From UBA1858 sp964636225 (lineage in GTDB: Bacteria; Pseudomonadota; Gammaproteobacteria; UBA4575), in NCBI GenBank assembly GCA_964636225.1, contig CAZWQM010000001.1:62001-126000 (forward strand): DNA of 64,000 nt, written 5' to 3'. The translations under genes were made by a program, and so were the position numbers. The notes under the pieces are model-generated. The model did no database searches and was not told the origin of the DNA. It saw nothing but the letters and a program-made list of their open reading frames with translations. Shown in pieces: positions 7,291 to 17,104 of this stretch; within the stretch, counting starts at the first letter, position 1; the number at the start of each line of letters is the position of its first letter.

Positions 7291-9477
7291 TTAAAGTTGA
7301 TGAGGTAGCTCCTGTTTATCTGCAGATGAGATATGCTCGGTTTTAATGTGAATATCTCGCTGAGGAAAAGGTATCTCAATCCCGTATTTATGCAGGGCGG
7401 ACTCAATTTCCCAGTTATATAGTGCTTTCCAAGAGCCAGGTGCAGCCCTTCCAAGCTTGGGACTGACCCAGTTAACCAATTCAAAATTCAGACTGCTATC
7501 CCCAAACCCGGTAAGCCAGACCTGAGGACGTCGATTAACGCCATCATCGTAAGTAATGGATACATTTTTGGCCGCTTCAAGTACTGCTTTTTTAACTAGT
7601 TCTTTATCGGAACCATAAGCTACGCCAAAAGGTATGTGAATCCTGACAATGGGTTCGTTCAGTGTGTAATTCGTCACTTTGGCAGCCACCAGTTCGGAAT
7701 TTGGCACAATGATGTCCAGATTATCCAATGTATTAACAATGGTGCTACGAACGTTAATGTCGCTGACAATGCCTTTTAAACCACTATCCAGTTCTACGAA
7801 GTCGCCAATCTTAATATTCTGTTCAATCAAAATAATGATGCCCGATACAAAGTTATTCACAATAGACTGAAGCCCGAAACCAATCCCCACACTTAAGGCT
7901 CCAGCGACAATGGCAAGATTGGTAAAGTTAACTCCAATAGAAGCAAAAGCGGAAAATACCCCAAGCACTATAATTACGTAAAAAATAACTCGACTTAATG
8001 TATAAATAGGCGGTGGAATTTTGCCTTCGGAAGTGGTGCTGAGTTTCACCAGTGTCTTTTGCAGGAACTTGGCAACCGCATAGGTGATAAATAAAATAAG
8101 CAGTGCCTGTATCAGATCCCATGTGGTCACCGGTATACTGCCAAGCTCAAATAAGCTGGTATTTATCAACTTCCAGGCGCGTAAAAAAGTCTGATCATAA
8201 AGAAAAACAGTTGTATTTCTGAATTTAAAATTCCAACCCTTGGTTTTACCTAGCTTTTTCTCCAGAACATTATTTATATAGTTAAAATCAAATAATTCTG
8301 TTTCTATTAACGACAATTGTTCCAGTGCGGTTTGTAGTGCCTTGGTCCTTTCTTCATTGACTCTGTTTAATGCGCTTTGGTCGTCAACCAGCACATTACT
8401 TGCAATCAGGCTTTGCAAGTCATTTTGCTCTTCGCTGGTATCCTGTTTCCAGACTTTAAGTTGTGTGGATATTTCGTCATATAAAGAGATATTATTATCA
8501 TACACAGCGACAGCGTTGAATTCTTCACTACTAGAATCATCTCTATTCAGCAGAATTAAAGCTTTATAGGCATAGTTGAGCGACTGTTCTATTTCCGCTA
8601 GTTTTTCCCTGATTTCAGAATTCTTAAGCTGTTGCGCATACAGCTTTAATTTAATTCGGGAAATGTAATCAATGCCTAAATTTTTAGCATATGATTCGCG
8701 CGCGGTTATTTTTTCGGATTGTAGCTTTTCAATCTCAACGCCTTGTTTGTCGATTTCTTTATCAATTGTTTTTAGATAAGCATCAGACGTTTTAAGATGA
8801 TTGGATGCAAATTCAATTTCTTTAAGTATTGAATCCTGCTGCTTATCCAGGAATTTTATTCCGTTTTTCACAACTTCCTGACGCTGAGTCCAAACAAACC
8901 AACCAAGACGGTTGGCCATAATTTTTAGACCCAATTCGAGCTTTTCAGGGGTGTTATCCTTGATTCCTCGATATACAACCATTAATTCAGCATTATTATC
9001 CAGTGCTTTTTTGGATTTACTGGTTTCACTTACTGTTAATTCTGTAAGTTGTTCACGCTTGCTTCTAATTGAATGATATTTCTCAAAAAGGGCTTTGATA
9101 TCTTTAAATTTATAGCTTTGTTTATAACTGGCATCCGGATAATGGATTTCAGACTTGGCTGACTTTAGTTTGATAAGATTGTCCAGCAGTCCATTAACAA
9201 CATTGGCATCACTGGATAGTCCGCTTTTTAACTCTGGATTGAGTGTGTCCAGCGTTTGGTTAATGCCTTTCTTTACAAACCCTACTCTTTCATTAAGATT
9301 TTCATGTTCAAGATCAACATATAGCCACCAGTCCCCTAACAGGGAAAAAGGATTGGGTGCAGAACCTTCTGGTTTTACCTGCTGCGAATTATTGGCGAGG
9401 TCAGTAATTGGATTTGCACTAACGGCTGCACCTAACAGCAGAAGTGCAATCAATGAAATAGAACGTATTAAACCCAT
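7291..9477 (-). CDS. MscS-family mechanosensitive ion channel, long form
   Basis: A 728-residue channel with a cleavable signal peptide (ISLIALLLLGAAVSAN) and a long, partly coiled-coil periplasmic region to about residue 420. Membrane helices follow: TTWDLIQALLILFITYAVA, VIFYVIIVLGVFSAFASIG, and the pore helix with its glycine/alanine pattern LAIVAGALSVGIGFGLQSI. Next comes the beta domain (FVELDSGLKGIVSDINVRST, IIVPNSELV) and the C-terminal alpha-beta domain. Long MscS proteins release solutes during osmotic downshock. Its ATG overlaps the end of corA by 10 nt, so the two are translationally coupled. Fewer membrane helices than MscK are visible, so I do not assign that name. Confidence 0.92.
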   Translation of the reverse strand: MGLIRSISLIALLLLGAAVSANPITDLANNSQQVKPEGSAPNPFSLLGDWWLYVDLEHENLNERVGFVKKGINQTLDTLNPELKSGLSSDANVVNGLLDNLIKLKSAKSEIHYPDASYKQSYKFKDIKALFEKYHSIRSKREQLTELTVSETSKSKKALDNNAELMVVYRGIKDNTPEKLELGLKIMANRLGWFVWTQRQEVVKNGIKFLDKQQDSILKEIEFASNHLKTSDAYLKTIDKEIDKQGVEIEKLQSEKITARESYAKNLGIDYISRIKLKLYAQQLKNSEIREKLAEIEQSLNYAYKALILLNRDDSSSEEFNAVAVYDNNISLYDEISTQLKVWKQDTSEEQNDLQSLIASNVLVDDQSALNRVNEERTKALQTALEQLSLIETELFDFNYINNVLEKKLGKTKGWNFKFRNTTVFLYDQTFLRAWKLINTSLFELGSIPVTTWDLIQALLILFITYAVAKFLQKTLVKLSTTSEGKIPPPIYTLSRVIFYVIIVLGVFSAFASIGVNFTNLAIVAGALSVGIGFGLQSIVNNFVSGIIILIEQNIKIGDFVELDSGLKGIVSDINVRSTIVNTLDNLDIIVPNSELVAAKVTNYTLNEPIVRIHIPFGVAYGSDKELVKKAVLEAAKNVSITYDDGVNRRPQVWLTGFGDSSLNFELVNWVSPKLGRAAPGSWKALYNWEIESALHKYGIEIPFPQRDIHIKTEHISSADKQELPHQL

Positions 9478-10433
9478 TTAAGTCGTCGAAGAATAAAGAA
9501 TAGAAAAATTTCCAGCACTGCCATAAAACCCAGCACATAAAAATAACCGTACCGAAGTTTTAATTCAGGAATAAACTCAAAATTCATTCCATATAGACCC
9601 ACGATAAAGCTCAGCGGTAGAAATAATACTGTAACAATGGTGAGTATTTTAACGACTTGATTGACTTTATGTGATGTGATCGAAATATGCGCATTGATTA
9701 AATCGTTACACAATCCCTGATACATTTTTGCCAGCGACAGAGCACGTTCGATCTGTTCATAGACATCTTTATACTCGTGTGAAATTTGTTCTGCCAAGTG
9801 TCCCGATTCATGCTCAATCAATTGCAGCGCAACTTTTTCCAGATACTCAAGATTGCGCACAATTTTTCTTAAACTAGAGTTGTACCCTGTCAGCTCGGAC
9901 AGATAGGTATCATTTTCATTGGTTTCAAATATTTCTTCAATTTCTTCCAGCCGGGTTTCTATTTTATAGATGACTTCTATATATTCATCGGCGGTCTCAC
10001 GAAAGATTTTGTATACAATATTTCTTACCGCACGAGAGGCATTAAAGTCTCCCTGCTTATATCGATTCCAGACCAGTTCAACCGCCGGAACGGGCTCAAA
10101 GGTTTTACTCACGAGGTAGTTATTTCCGAGAAAAATCGCGACTTGGTGGAATTCACAGGATAAATCCGCCGCTAATTGGACGGGTCTAAGAATAAGAAGA
10201 ATATACTCATGGAAGGATTCAAATTTAGGTGGATGCCGTTCCCGTGTGCTATCCGCAATTGCCAATTCATTAAACGAGTAATGACTTTTCAGAATTTCGG
10301 TATTCTGACTGTCATTGCCGTACATATGCAGCCAATGGATTTTCTGCGGCTGTTCGGTTCTATATATGTTTTCCAGATTATCGGCCACTGAGACTTTTTC
10401 ACTGCCGAGGGTATAGCTTAATGATTTGAGCAT
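9468..10433 (-). CDS. corA: CorA-family magnesium/divalent cation transporter
   Basis: The 321-residue protein has the CorA layout: a soluble N-terminal funnel domain, a long coiled-coil stalk (around EVIYKIETRLEEIEEIFE), then two C-terminal membrane helices. The first helix ends in the signature YGMNF (VGLYGMNFEF) that forms the pore entrance, and the basic C-terminal end is RRLKWV. CorA channels take up Mg2+, sometimes Co2+ or Ni2+; the exact ion is not clear from sequence. Its stop overlaps the start of the MscS-type gene. A GC-rich inverted repeat lies about 18 nt upstream of its start. Confidence 0.92.
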   Translation of the reverse strand: MLKSLSYTLGSEKVSVADNLENIYRTEQPQKIHWLHMYGNDSQNTEILKSHYSFNELAIADSTRERHPPKFESFHEYILLILRPVQLAADLSCEFHQVAIFLGNNYLVSKTFEPVPAVELVWNRYKQGDFNASRAVRNIVYKIFRETADEYIEVIYKIETRLEEIEEIFETNENDTYLSELTGYNSSLRKIVRNLEYLEKVALQLIEHESGHLAEQISHEYKDVYEQIERALSLAKMYQGLCNDLINAHISITSHKVNQVVKILTIVTVLFLPLSFIVGLYGMNFEFIPELKLRYGYFYVLGFMAVLEIFLFFILRRLKWV

Positions 10434-10450
10434 AATTGACCTAATTTCCA

Positions 10451-10477
10451 GCCGGGACGCATATCCCGGCCTTTTTT
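10451..10477 (+). terminator. GC-rich hairpin followed by T-run upstream of corA
   Basis: Arms GCCGGGA and TCCCGGC form a perfect 7-bp stem with a 6-nt loop, followed on the plus strand by CTTTTTT. It has the form of an intrinsic terminator for plus-strand transcription, yet no plus-strand gene precedes it. It could stop antisense transcription coming out of corA, or act as a structured leader element when read on the minus strand. Confidence 0.5.
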
Positions 10478-10610
10478 GGATAATTATTAATTTAATTCAG
10501 TAGGTTAAATAATATATTTCAAGTATAGTATAATGTATATCTATTTCCTGTAAACGCATCTTTAGCATACTTTTAGTTTAGCGGCATCGCCATATAAAGT
10601 TGGCCTTTAG

Positions 10611-10763
10611 CTTACTAGTTATAATGAGCGTCTTGATCTACGCGGTTACTTTGGTTTGATCAATAATGCGCGAATCAGACTGGCCTCCAAAGGATGGATG
10701 GCGGAAATGTTAGAAATGCAAGAGCAATTACTAAGGCAAGGGGGACAAGTTAGTTTGGAATGA
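10611..10763 (+). pseudogene. short protein-coding remnant of unknown identity
   Basis: The frame is about 50 residues long, starts directly after a TAG and has no ATG, GTG or TTG at its head. It reads ERLDLRGYFGLINNARIRL, then ASKGWMAEMLEMQEQLLRQ and ends with TGA. The amphipathic, helix-rich composition looks like real coding sequence rather than noise, so I read it as the tail or a fragment of a lost gene. The family is not recognised. Confidence 0.3.
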
Positions 10764-11180
10764 ATTTGAAATTTTGCATAAAATTAGGAAAACCTTTAGG
10801 GAAATACCAGAGGGGTCTTTCCTAATCCAGCAACTGCTTAAATAGACTCTGTCATCACGATATGACGAATGGACGTTAGCGGCACACTGATGGGTGCAAC
10901 CCCTATCCTTATGGTCAAAATTTGATCTGCTCTTCAATTCAGCATAATTCTCCAAAACTTGTATATAACACAAACTTTTCTCAGTGGATTAGTGTGATAA
11001 AATCGCCCGTTTAGAAAAAAAGGCCGTACATAATAACACCACAGAAGTCGAAGCATATCTCGTCACCCTGAATCTCAGAGGTTGGCGATTTTCGCTTGGC
11101 ACACTTTCTGGCTTGTTTGTCTCGAGCTTTTTATTAGTTACTAGAACCGTAAATGTCTAAATAATTAGGGATATTTGAAA

Positions 11181-12551
11181 ATGACGAATGAATTAATCTC
11201 TCCACTTTCAGGACTTAGACGTCTTATCGAGACGAATCAAATGGAAGCGTCTGACGTTGACTTTATTAACAAGAAAGACCATGTCTGGTCTCCTCACAAC
11301 AAGATTATCAACGTGACACCGGGTCCGGCCTTTGGCTCCGAGCTGGTGACTCAGTTTACCTCCACCCAAACAAGAGGCATGCGTGGTCCAGGTGTGGCCA
11401 AGTTCTTTGCAGCGGTTCGCAATGAATATGGAAAAATGGTGGATATGCCCGAAGGCGGACGCGCGTTGTTTTTTACCGGCTCTGGCACTTCCGCGACTGA
11501 AGCGGCTGCGGGTTCTTTACGCACCCCGGATGAAGTGGATTCAGACAAGAAAGTCGTTGTGACTCTTGAGATTGGCGCTTTTAGTAATGCCATGGGCAAC
11601 TGTGTTGAAAACATAGGCCGTGGCGTGATTCGCCTGTCCGGTGAGCTGGGTGAAGATCTGCCAATTGCTAAGTGCCGAGAGGTTCTGGAAAAAGACACCG
11701 AGCACAATATCAAGCTGGTGATGGCACCACAGAATGAAACAGGTGCTGGCGTGACAACCAATCCAAGACAACTGCGTGATTTACTGGATGAACTGAACCA
11801 CCCTGCTCTGCTAGTTATTGATGGTATTTCTTCTATTGGAAGTATGCCCTGCTCTATGAAGGAAATGGGTATCGATATGCTGGTCGGCTGTAGCCAGAAA
11901 GGCATTATGGGCACACCCGGTATTGGCATGATGACATTGAGTCCTAAGGCTGTTGAGAAAATTCAAGCTTCGGAAAAAGCCATGTCAGAGGCCGGTCTTA
12001 AGAAAGGCCAACACTACCTCAACTTGGGCAAGATGATTGAAGCCATGGACACTCATGGTCTGCATATTGAAACACCGAGCAACTACGCTCAATTTGCAGT
12101 GGCGCTGGATTCCATTGCTATTGAAGGTCTTGATCGTGTTTGCGAACGCCACAAGGAGTGTTCGGAAGTTTATCGCGCAGCAGTACTCGCAGCAGGCTTT
12201 GAACTGGTCGCTAAAGACATGAATACTGCTTCCAATGCGGTCACTGCCATCAAAGCGCCGAAAGGACATGGCGAGAAAGAGATTCAGCAAGTGCTGCACA
12301 TTATGTACTACAAGCACGCGGTTGAAGCTGCGGCGATTCCTGGTTATCCCGATATGGGTTGGCGTTTGTGTGCAACAGGTGGCATTCAGCCACAGCATGC
12401 GCTGGCTGCTTCTATAGCATTCCTGAAGTCTGCTGAAGAAGCGGGTTTGCCAATTGACTGTGAAAAAGGAATTGCTGCCGCAGCCAAAAAGTACGGCGAA
12501 GTGGTTCAGTACCATCGCCCTCTTCCAGGCATCGATGTTTACGGAAGATAA
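11181..12551 (+). CDS. class V PLP-dependent aminotransferase (alanine/serine-glyoxylate aminotransferase-like)
   Basis: A 456-residue protein of fold-type I. The N-terminal NVTPGPAFG is the substrate-loop region typical of the class. FFTGSGTSATEAAA binds the cofactor phosphate. LLVIDGISSIGSMP carries the Asp that contacts the pyridine nitrogen. VGCSQKGIMGTPGIG contains the Schiff-base lysine. It is longer than typical members (about 380-400). ATG 11181 is preferred because AGGGA at 11167-11171 gives 9 nt spacing; an in-frame TTG at 11175 is too close to that site. Base use is richer in G and C than in neighbouring genes, and it is the only intact gene between corA and 13960. The amino donor is not certain. 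Confidence 0.85.
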   Translation: MTNELISPLSGLRRLIETNQMEASDVDFINKKDHVWSPHNKIINVTPGPAFGSELVTQFTSTQTRGMRGPGVAKFFAAVRNEYGKMVDMPEGGRALFFTGSGTSATEAAAGSLRTPDEVDSDKKVVVTLEIGAFSNAMGNCVENIGRGVIRLSGELGEDLPIAKCREVLEKDTEHNIKLVMAPQNETGAGVTTNPRQLRDLLDELNHPALLVIDGISSIGSMPCSMKEMGIDMLVGCSQKGIMGTPGIGMMTLSPKAVEKIQASEKAMSEAGLKKGQHYLNLGKMIEAMDTHGLHIETPSNYAQFAVALDSIAIEGLDRVCERHKECSEVYRAAVLAAGFELVAKDMNTASNAVTAIKAPKGHGEKEIQQVLHIMYYKHAVEAAAIPGYPDMGWRLCATGGIQPQHALAASIAFLKSAEEAGLPIDCEKGIAAAAKKYGEVVQYHRPLPGIDVYGR

Positions 12552-13013
12552 TTGCGATTAATTAAAGCGCTACAAGGAAGGGCTTTCATTCAATGATGGT
12601 CCTTCCTCACTTCCGACACACAAATTTCTGAGGTGCAAACTAACACCGAGAATATCCATAAAATTTCAATTAGTACCTTATCAGACCATACCTTATCTGT
12701 TTGCATTTACTGTATTCATGCAAAGTGCCTTTCTGATGCATCTTCACACATGTTGATTGGATTATTTTTGTGATTTAGTGATTAATTGGCAATAAAAACA
12801 ATGCAACAATAAGCTTTGTTGACGCATTGTACAATACATATATTTTTAATCTGTCATTCGCGGTTTGGTATACAAAGCCGTTAACCGTCAAGAGCTATTT
12901 CTTCCTGCTGACAGGTATGTTAACTTAATGCGACGAAAATGAATGGCTAACTAATTTTAATAAATATGTGGCGCGCATTTTTGCCACCAAACACAAAATT
13001 TAGAACAATATTC
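12552..13013. other. intergenic, no gene recognised
   Basis: About 460 nt after the aminotransferase gene. Arms AGGAAGG and CCTTCCT near 12573-12605 could form a stem downstream of the stop codon but lack a T-run. Otherwise I see only AT-rich sequence and no coding remnant. Confidence 0.4.
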
Positions 13014-13752
13014 ATGAATTCTGCCGCACCAATTCCCGAGAATGAAATGGCACGTCTTGCTGCCTTAAAAGATATTCAACCACTGTGCTGAATACTCAGG
13101 GAAAACCTGGATCAAATTACACAGCATACTGCGACGCAGTTAAGTACTCCCCAATGCTATCTATCCATTATTTATAACTCCCATATCAAGTTTTTATCCT
13201 CATTTGGTTCTGTTGCTAAAGAGATTCCACCGAGTACGGCATTTGCTCACATGTCATTGCAGATCTTAACTCAAGCAATCATTTTGAACGATTGTATAAG
13301 ATCTCAAATATGCTTGTACATGATAAATTCAAAGACAACCCGTTGGTTTGCGCAGATCCCGGCGTTCGTTCCTATCTAGGGTATACCTTACAATCTTGAG
13401 ATGGATTAAATTTGGGCACTTTGTGTGTGATGGATACGGAAGCAAGAAAGTTCACAGATGAGAATAAATTCAATCTAACTGTCGTTGGTGAAGTTGCCAA
13501 CAGACTGCTATTGGGCACCGTCGGTTAATTTTGAATTATTCTGGTTATGGCAGATAAAAACAACAGTAGCAATAGGAACATAAAAGATTATGACCTGGCT
13601 ATTGAAGTCAAAGCGCTGAAGTTGAATTACTTAAATCTGCGCTGGTAAGAGTCGGTGGAAATAGTCAAGAAGTCGCAAATCAACTCAGCGCTACTGATAC
13701 CTATATTCGAGGAAAGGCCAAACAGCTAGGTCTTGATGACTATCTGAGTTAA
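13014..13752 (+). pseudogene. degraded GAF-domain protein with C-terminal HTH-like segment
   Basis: From ATG 13014 the sequence reads MNSAAPIPENEMARLAALKD, then breaks. Further pieces follow in shifting frames: QITQHTATQLSTPQCYLSII, IKFLSSFGSVAKEIPPSTAF, FKDNPLVCADPGVRSYLGYT, LGTLCVMDTEARKFTDENKF. These match the typical GAF domain order, ending in the 'G-T-L-C-V-M-D' strand. A last piece, ELLKSALVRVGGNSQEVANQ and the following residues, looks like a Fis-like helix-turn-helix tail. At least three frame changes and in-frame stops are needed, so it is dead. The original was probably a sensory or regulatory GAF protein. Confidence 0.75.
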
Positions 13753-13959
13753 TTTAATGTGGTTACAAAATTACAGACCACAGTCCATAAATCATAGCAG
13801 TTATCATTTTATTTTCTTGCATTTCGATATTACACGTCGGCAATTCACATTTAATATATTCTCTAGAAGATATCATCTCCTGCTTTATATTCTATATTAA
13901 AGACAAGTAATTGATTTACATCAATAACTAGAAAGACCGGTCCTTTAGAATTAATACAT

Positions 13960-14544
13960 ATGAGTGAATTAATGAGAAAGTGTTATCTTCGCATTTTAAT
14001 AATTATTCTGATTTCCGGGTGCAGCGCACTATTACCCAAAGAAAAAAACATCACAGTGGGCAACTGGAAGTCTTACCAGGAAGCACAGGAGACATTTGAT
14101 AAAATCATTCCCTATGTCACAACTGTCCCTGACTTGTACCAGCTGAATTTAGATCCAAATAAAAATAATAATATCACTTTATTAAATTATTCAGATATTG
14201 CTGCCCGTTTTGTTCCCAGCACGACTGTTGATGGTTACACGCAAGATAGTGGTGTGAATGAATGCATTGCTGCTAAAACGCAGTGTAAAGGCTATGAAAT
14301 TAATGAGAAAGCAATTCGCAGCAAGCGTTATGGTAATTTTTTTGCTGATCTGTTGACATTCAATAGAAAGACTGAAATTACCGGCTGGCAATTCAATGGC
14401 ATTGTGCTGATTAAAAACGATCTGGTGATTTACAAGTTAACTAGTGGTAAGCCAGCGATTCATGAAAAGCTAGAAGTCACCAAACCTCTGGGACCACTTC
14501 AGAGTGACGGAATTATTATTGATGTCATTAAGAATAACTATTGA
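13960..14544 (+). CDS. putative lipoprotein of unknown function
   Basis: The N-terminus is a lipoprotein signal with lipobox LISGC; counting from the second ATG (13972) the lipidated Cys is residue 17. Either ATG 13960 or 13972 could be the start; the second gives the better signal peptide. The mature part is about 175 residues, with a repeated asparagine stretch, two cysteines in ECIAAKTQC that could form a disulfide, and a beta-rich C-terminal half (GWQFNGIVLIKNDLVIYKL). I do not recognise the family. It is likely anchored in the outer or inner membrane facing the periplasm. Confidence 0.75.
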   Translation: MSELMRKCYLRILIIILISGCSALLPKEKNITVGNWKSYQEAQETFDKIIPYVTTVPDLYQLNLDPNKNNNITLLNYSDIAARFVPSTTVDGYTQDSGVNECIAAKTQCKGYEINEKAIRSKRYGNFFADLLTFNRKTEITGWQFNGIVLIKNDLVIYKLTSGKPAIHEKLEVTKPLGPLQSDGIIIDVIKNNY

Positions 14545-14924
14545 GATATGATTAAAAAATTTTTTTCCTTTTATATATGTTCATCTTCATATTCCGTATG
14601 CCAGCCTCATTATCTAGTAATATCGACTTTGACAAATACCTGAAAGCGGTTTGTGAATTCAACACAATAGTTCCGAATTCACCTTGTATCTGGAAACCCA
14701 GATTCTGGGTCAGATAGCTTTCAATGGACATAAGACTGAAAGCCAGGACAATTCCGAGTCCAGCTGACTGCCTTCTGCATCCATAAATTGCAAAAATGTA
14801 TGATAAGAAATATATCCGGTATTAATTTCGTCAAACACCGGCAAGTTAAATACACTCTTAACGATATTAGAATAACCCATTCGCTCGACTTAATTCTGTA
14901 GTTTATGAAATATGATGAGTTTAC
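14545..14924. other. intergenic region with possible minus-strand coding remnant
   Basis: The minus strand has a 56-codon frame (14710-14880) starting MGYSNIVKSVFNLPVFDEIN. In another frame nearby it reads LAFSLMSIESYLTQNLGFQI and NSQTAFRYLSKSILLDNEAG up to the lipoprotein stop. Together these look like one frameshifted or fused old gene, but I cannot name it. An extended stem-loop (14688-14715, arms ATCTG/CAGAT and ACCCAG/CTGGGT) lies inside. Confidence 0.35.
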
Positions 14925-16865
14925 TCAGTTATGATAAGTCTGCTCCTTATAGGAACGACTTGCCCATAACGCATGTGCCAGCGCTTTGTTCTTTGTATCA
15001 ATTTGTACATCAGTTTGTGTGAACACTTTGTTAACATAATTTCCGGTAATCGGTTTCAAAGAGGGTCTCAGTACCACCAATTCCTGATCATTCAGATACG
15101 CCTGATAATCATGAAACTGCATAATAGCGCGTCCTTTATAGTTTTCATCTATTTGTGTGAGGTTCACGCCTAGCATAGGATTTATAGAATCAATCCCCAA
15201 CAAACCCAGTAGTGTAGTGGGAAGATCAATTTGGCTAACAATCGCCTCCGTTACTTTGGGCTGAATGCTTCCTCCAAGAATTAAACCAGGAATATGAAAA
15301 CCTTCTACTGGAAAGATTCGGTTTGTTTTTCCTGCAACTGAATCACCCGATCCTACAACAAAATCTGCAATACGCAGATCGTGATCGGCCACTATCAAAA
15401 ATATTGAATTATTCCAGTAACTGGATGTTTTGGCACGTTGAATAAATTTGTTCAATGCTTTATCTGCATAACGAATCGCGTTAGTTCTGGATTTTAGTGG
15501 TTGAGTATAATCATCTTCTGGATCTACTGGAAAATCAAAAGGCGTATGATTGGAGGTAGTCAACACCACCATTAACTGTGGTGAATTCGAATGTTTCAGT
15601 AAATCGTTGTGCATACGCAGAAATACATCGTCATCGCACACGCCCCAGGAACCCGAATAGGTTGGGTTGATGTAATCATTCTGATCAACGACCTCATTAA
15701 AACCATTACCCAGTAAAAAACCCTGCATATTGTCAAAATGTGCACTGCCACCATAATAGAAACGACTGGTATATTGATAGTCCTTCAGAAAAGAGGCCAA
15801 GGTAAAAAAGTCTGACTGTGAGCTGGACAATTTCACCACGCTTCTGCCTGGCGTAGGTAGGAATCCGGTTGTTACGGCTTCAATTCCGCGTACGGAACGC
15901 GTCCCAGTTGCATACAGATTGGTAAACCACCAGCCTTCTTCTGCCAGCTTATTCAAGTTGGGTGTTAAAGGCTCTCCTCCCAAACGTTCTACAAATCTGG
16001 CTCCCAGGCTTTCCTCTAACACAATCACTACATTCTTTTTATTGCCTACAAACGGATTATTCAGCTCACGCTCGTTTAATAATGCTCGAGTAGGATGGTC
16101 ATCATAAACATAGTGGCGAATTTCATCCTTTGGCAGCTTTCCATACATTTCAGAGGAATCTGCTTCATCCTTGATTCGATATACTGAGTATAGAACCGAA
16201 TAGAGAGAGTTCATTGGCAGATTATTCAGCAGGACATCATCGGTAAAGGCGATCATGCTGGGATTAATGGGGCGATGATCAAAGCTGGATCGCCCACAGA
16301 TAAACAAAACTAGGATTATCACTGGCATCAGAATGGCATATTGTTTGGATCGCCAGGATAATGTCTTGCGAAATGCAAGTTGAATAAAATGCAACAGGAT
16401 TGGAGTTAAAATAGCCAGAGTGGCAAATATGATGATGGCCGTATAGCCGTAAGTCCCTGCCAGCATTGTAAATACTTCTTTGGGGTGGCCTAGATATTCA
16501 AAAAACTTTCTTTCAGGTCGGCTTCCATATTCCAGAATATAAAGTGGAGTTATGGCTTCCATGAAGCCAATTGCAAGAAATGCAGCCAGTGACCAATAAG
16601 TAAAAACCTTATTCGCCAGAGAGATAGCGCTTTTTAAATAAGTATTTGCGAAGGTATAAAGAAGAATTGGAATGGCGAACAGGTAAGTAAAAATCACCAA
16701 ATCCATGCGGACTCCATTCATCATGATGGTGAATAGTTGTCCTATGGTTTCTATTCGATCATAGTATAGCCAGACATTGAGCGCTCGACTGGCCGAAAGG
16801 AATAACAACATTCCCAACAAAAAGAAAACAAAGGGGGATATGGGACCAAGTTTCTGCTTCCACAT
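14925..16865 (-). CDS. LTA synthase-family membrane sulfatase/phosphoglycerol transferase
   Basis: A 646-residue inner-membrane protein with about five N-terminal membrane helices in the first 200 residues, then a large periplasmic alkaline-phosphatase-like domain. The catalytic region is visible: VVIVLEESLGARF (metal-binding Glu), GTRSVRGIEAVTTGFLPTPG (nucleophile Thr followed by Arg-Ser) and FLIVADHDLR (Asp-His metal ligands). The family includes Gram-positive LtaS and Gram-negative OpgB-type phosphoglycerol transferases that modify periplasmic glucans. Which substrate is used here is not known. It is divergent from the LuxR-type regulator gene at 17105, with operator-like repeats between them. 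Confidence 0.88.
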   Translation of the reverse strand: MWKQKLGPISPFVFFLLGMLLFLSASRALNVWLYYDRIETIGQLFTIMMNGVRMDLVIFTYLFAIPILLYTFANTYLKSAISLANKVFTYWSLAAFLAIGFMEAITPLYILEYGSRPERKFFEYLGHPKEVFTMLAGTYGYTAIIIFATLAILTPILLHFIQLAFRKTLSWRSKQYAILMPVIILVLFICGRSSFDHRPINPSMIAFTDDVLLNNLPMNSLYSVLYSVYRIKDEADSSEMYGKLPKDEIRHYVYDDHPTRALLNERELNNPFVGNKKNVVIVLEESLGARFVERLGGEPLTPNLNKLAEEGWWFTNLYATGTRSVRGIEAVTTGFLPTPGRSVVKLSSSQSDFFTLASFLKDYQYTSRFYYGGSAHFDNMQGFLLGNGFNEVVDQNDYINPTYSGSWGVCDDDVFLRMHNDLLKHSNSPQLMVVLTTSNHTPFDFPVDPEDDYTQPLKSRTNAIRYADKALNKFIQRAKTSSYWNNSIFLIVADHDLRIADFVVGSGDSVAGKTNRIFPVEGFHIPGLILGGSIQPKVTEAIVSQIDLPTTLLGLLGIDSINPMLGVNLTQIDENYKGRAIMQFHDYQAYLNDQELVVLRPSLKPITGNYVNKVFTQTDVQIDTKNKALAHALWASRSYKEQTYHN

Positions 16866-16951
16866 ATTTTACTCAGACCTTATGATTATCAAGATCGAAT
16901 AAATTTTAAGAATCTGAATCCAACTATGAAATGGGCAATGCTCTATACTTG

Positions 16952-16988
16952 CATAGACACATATCCCACTTCATAGAGACATATGTCT
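16952..16988. promoter_or_regulatory. two direct repeats and a palindrome between sulfatase and regulator genes
   Basis: CATAGACACATAT (16952-16964) and CATAGAGACATAT (16972-16984) differ at one position and are 20 bp apart, about two helical turns, so both would face the same side of the DNA. The second overlaps a perfect 12-bp palindrome, AGACATATGTCT (16977-16988). The site lies in the divergent intergenic region and could be an operator for the LuxR-type protein encoded at 17105. Binding is inferred from placement only. Confidence 0.45.
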
Positions 16989-17104
16989 GCATTGTTAAAA
17001 ATCCGTATATAAAAGGTTAAATGCAGTATGATTACAAAGAAAATGAATAAACTTTGTGCACTTATTATTCAGGGCTGCTCGCCTACTCTTAAACTTTGCA
17101 CGCC

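Larger units (their letters stand above)
10434..11180. other. intergenic region with a short remnant frame
   Basis: About 750 nt between corA and the aminotransferase gene. It holds the hairpin at 10451-10477 and a short plus-strand frame at 10611-10763. Frames on the minus strand around 10830-10970 look protein-like over short stretches but are interrupted; I could not assign them. The last 130 nt probably contain the aminotransferase promoter. Confidence 0.4.

Noticed and set aside
11351..12515. Long antisense frames inside the aminotransferase gene
   Set aside because: They mirror the codon structure of a GC-richer gene that has clear PLP motifs on the other strand.
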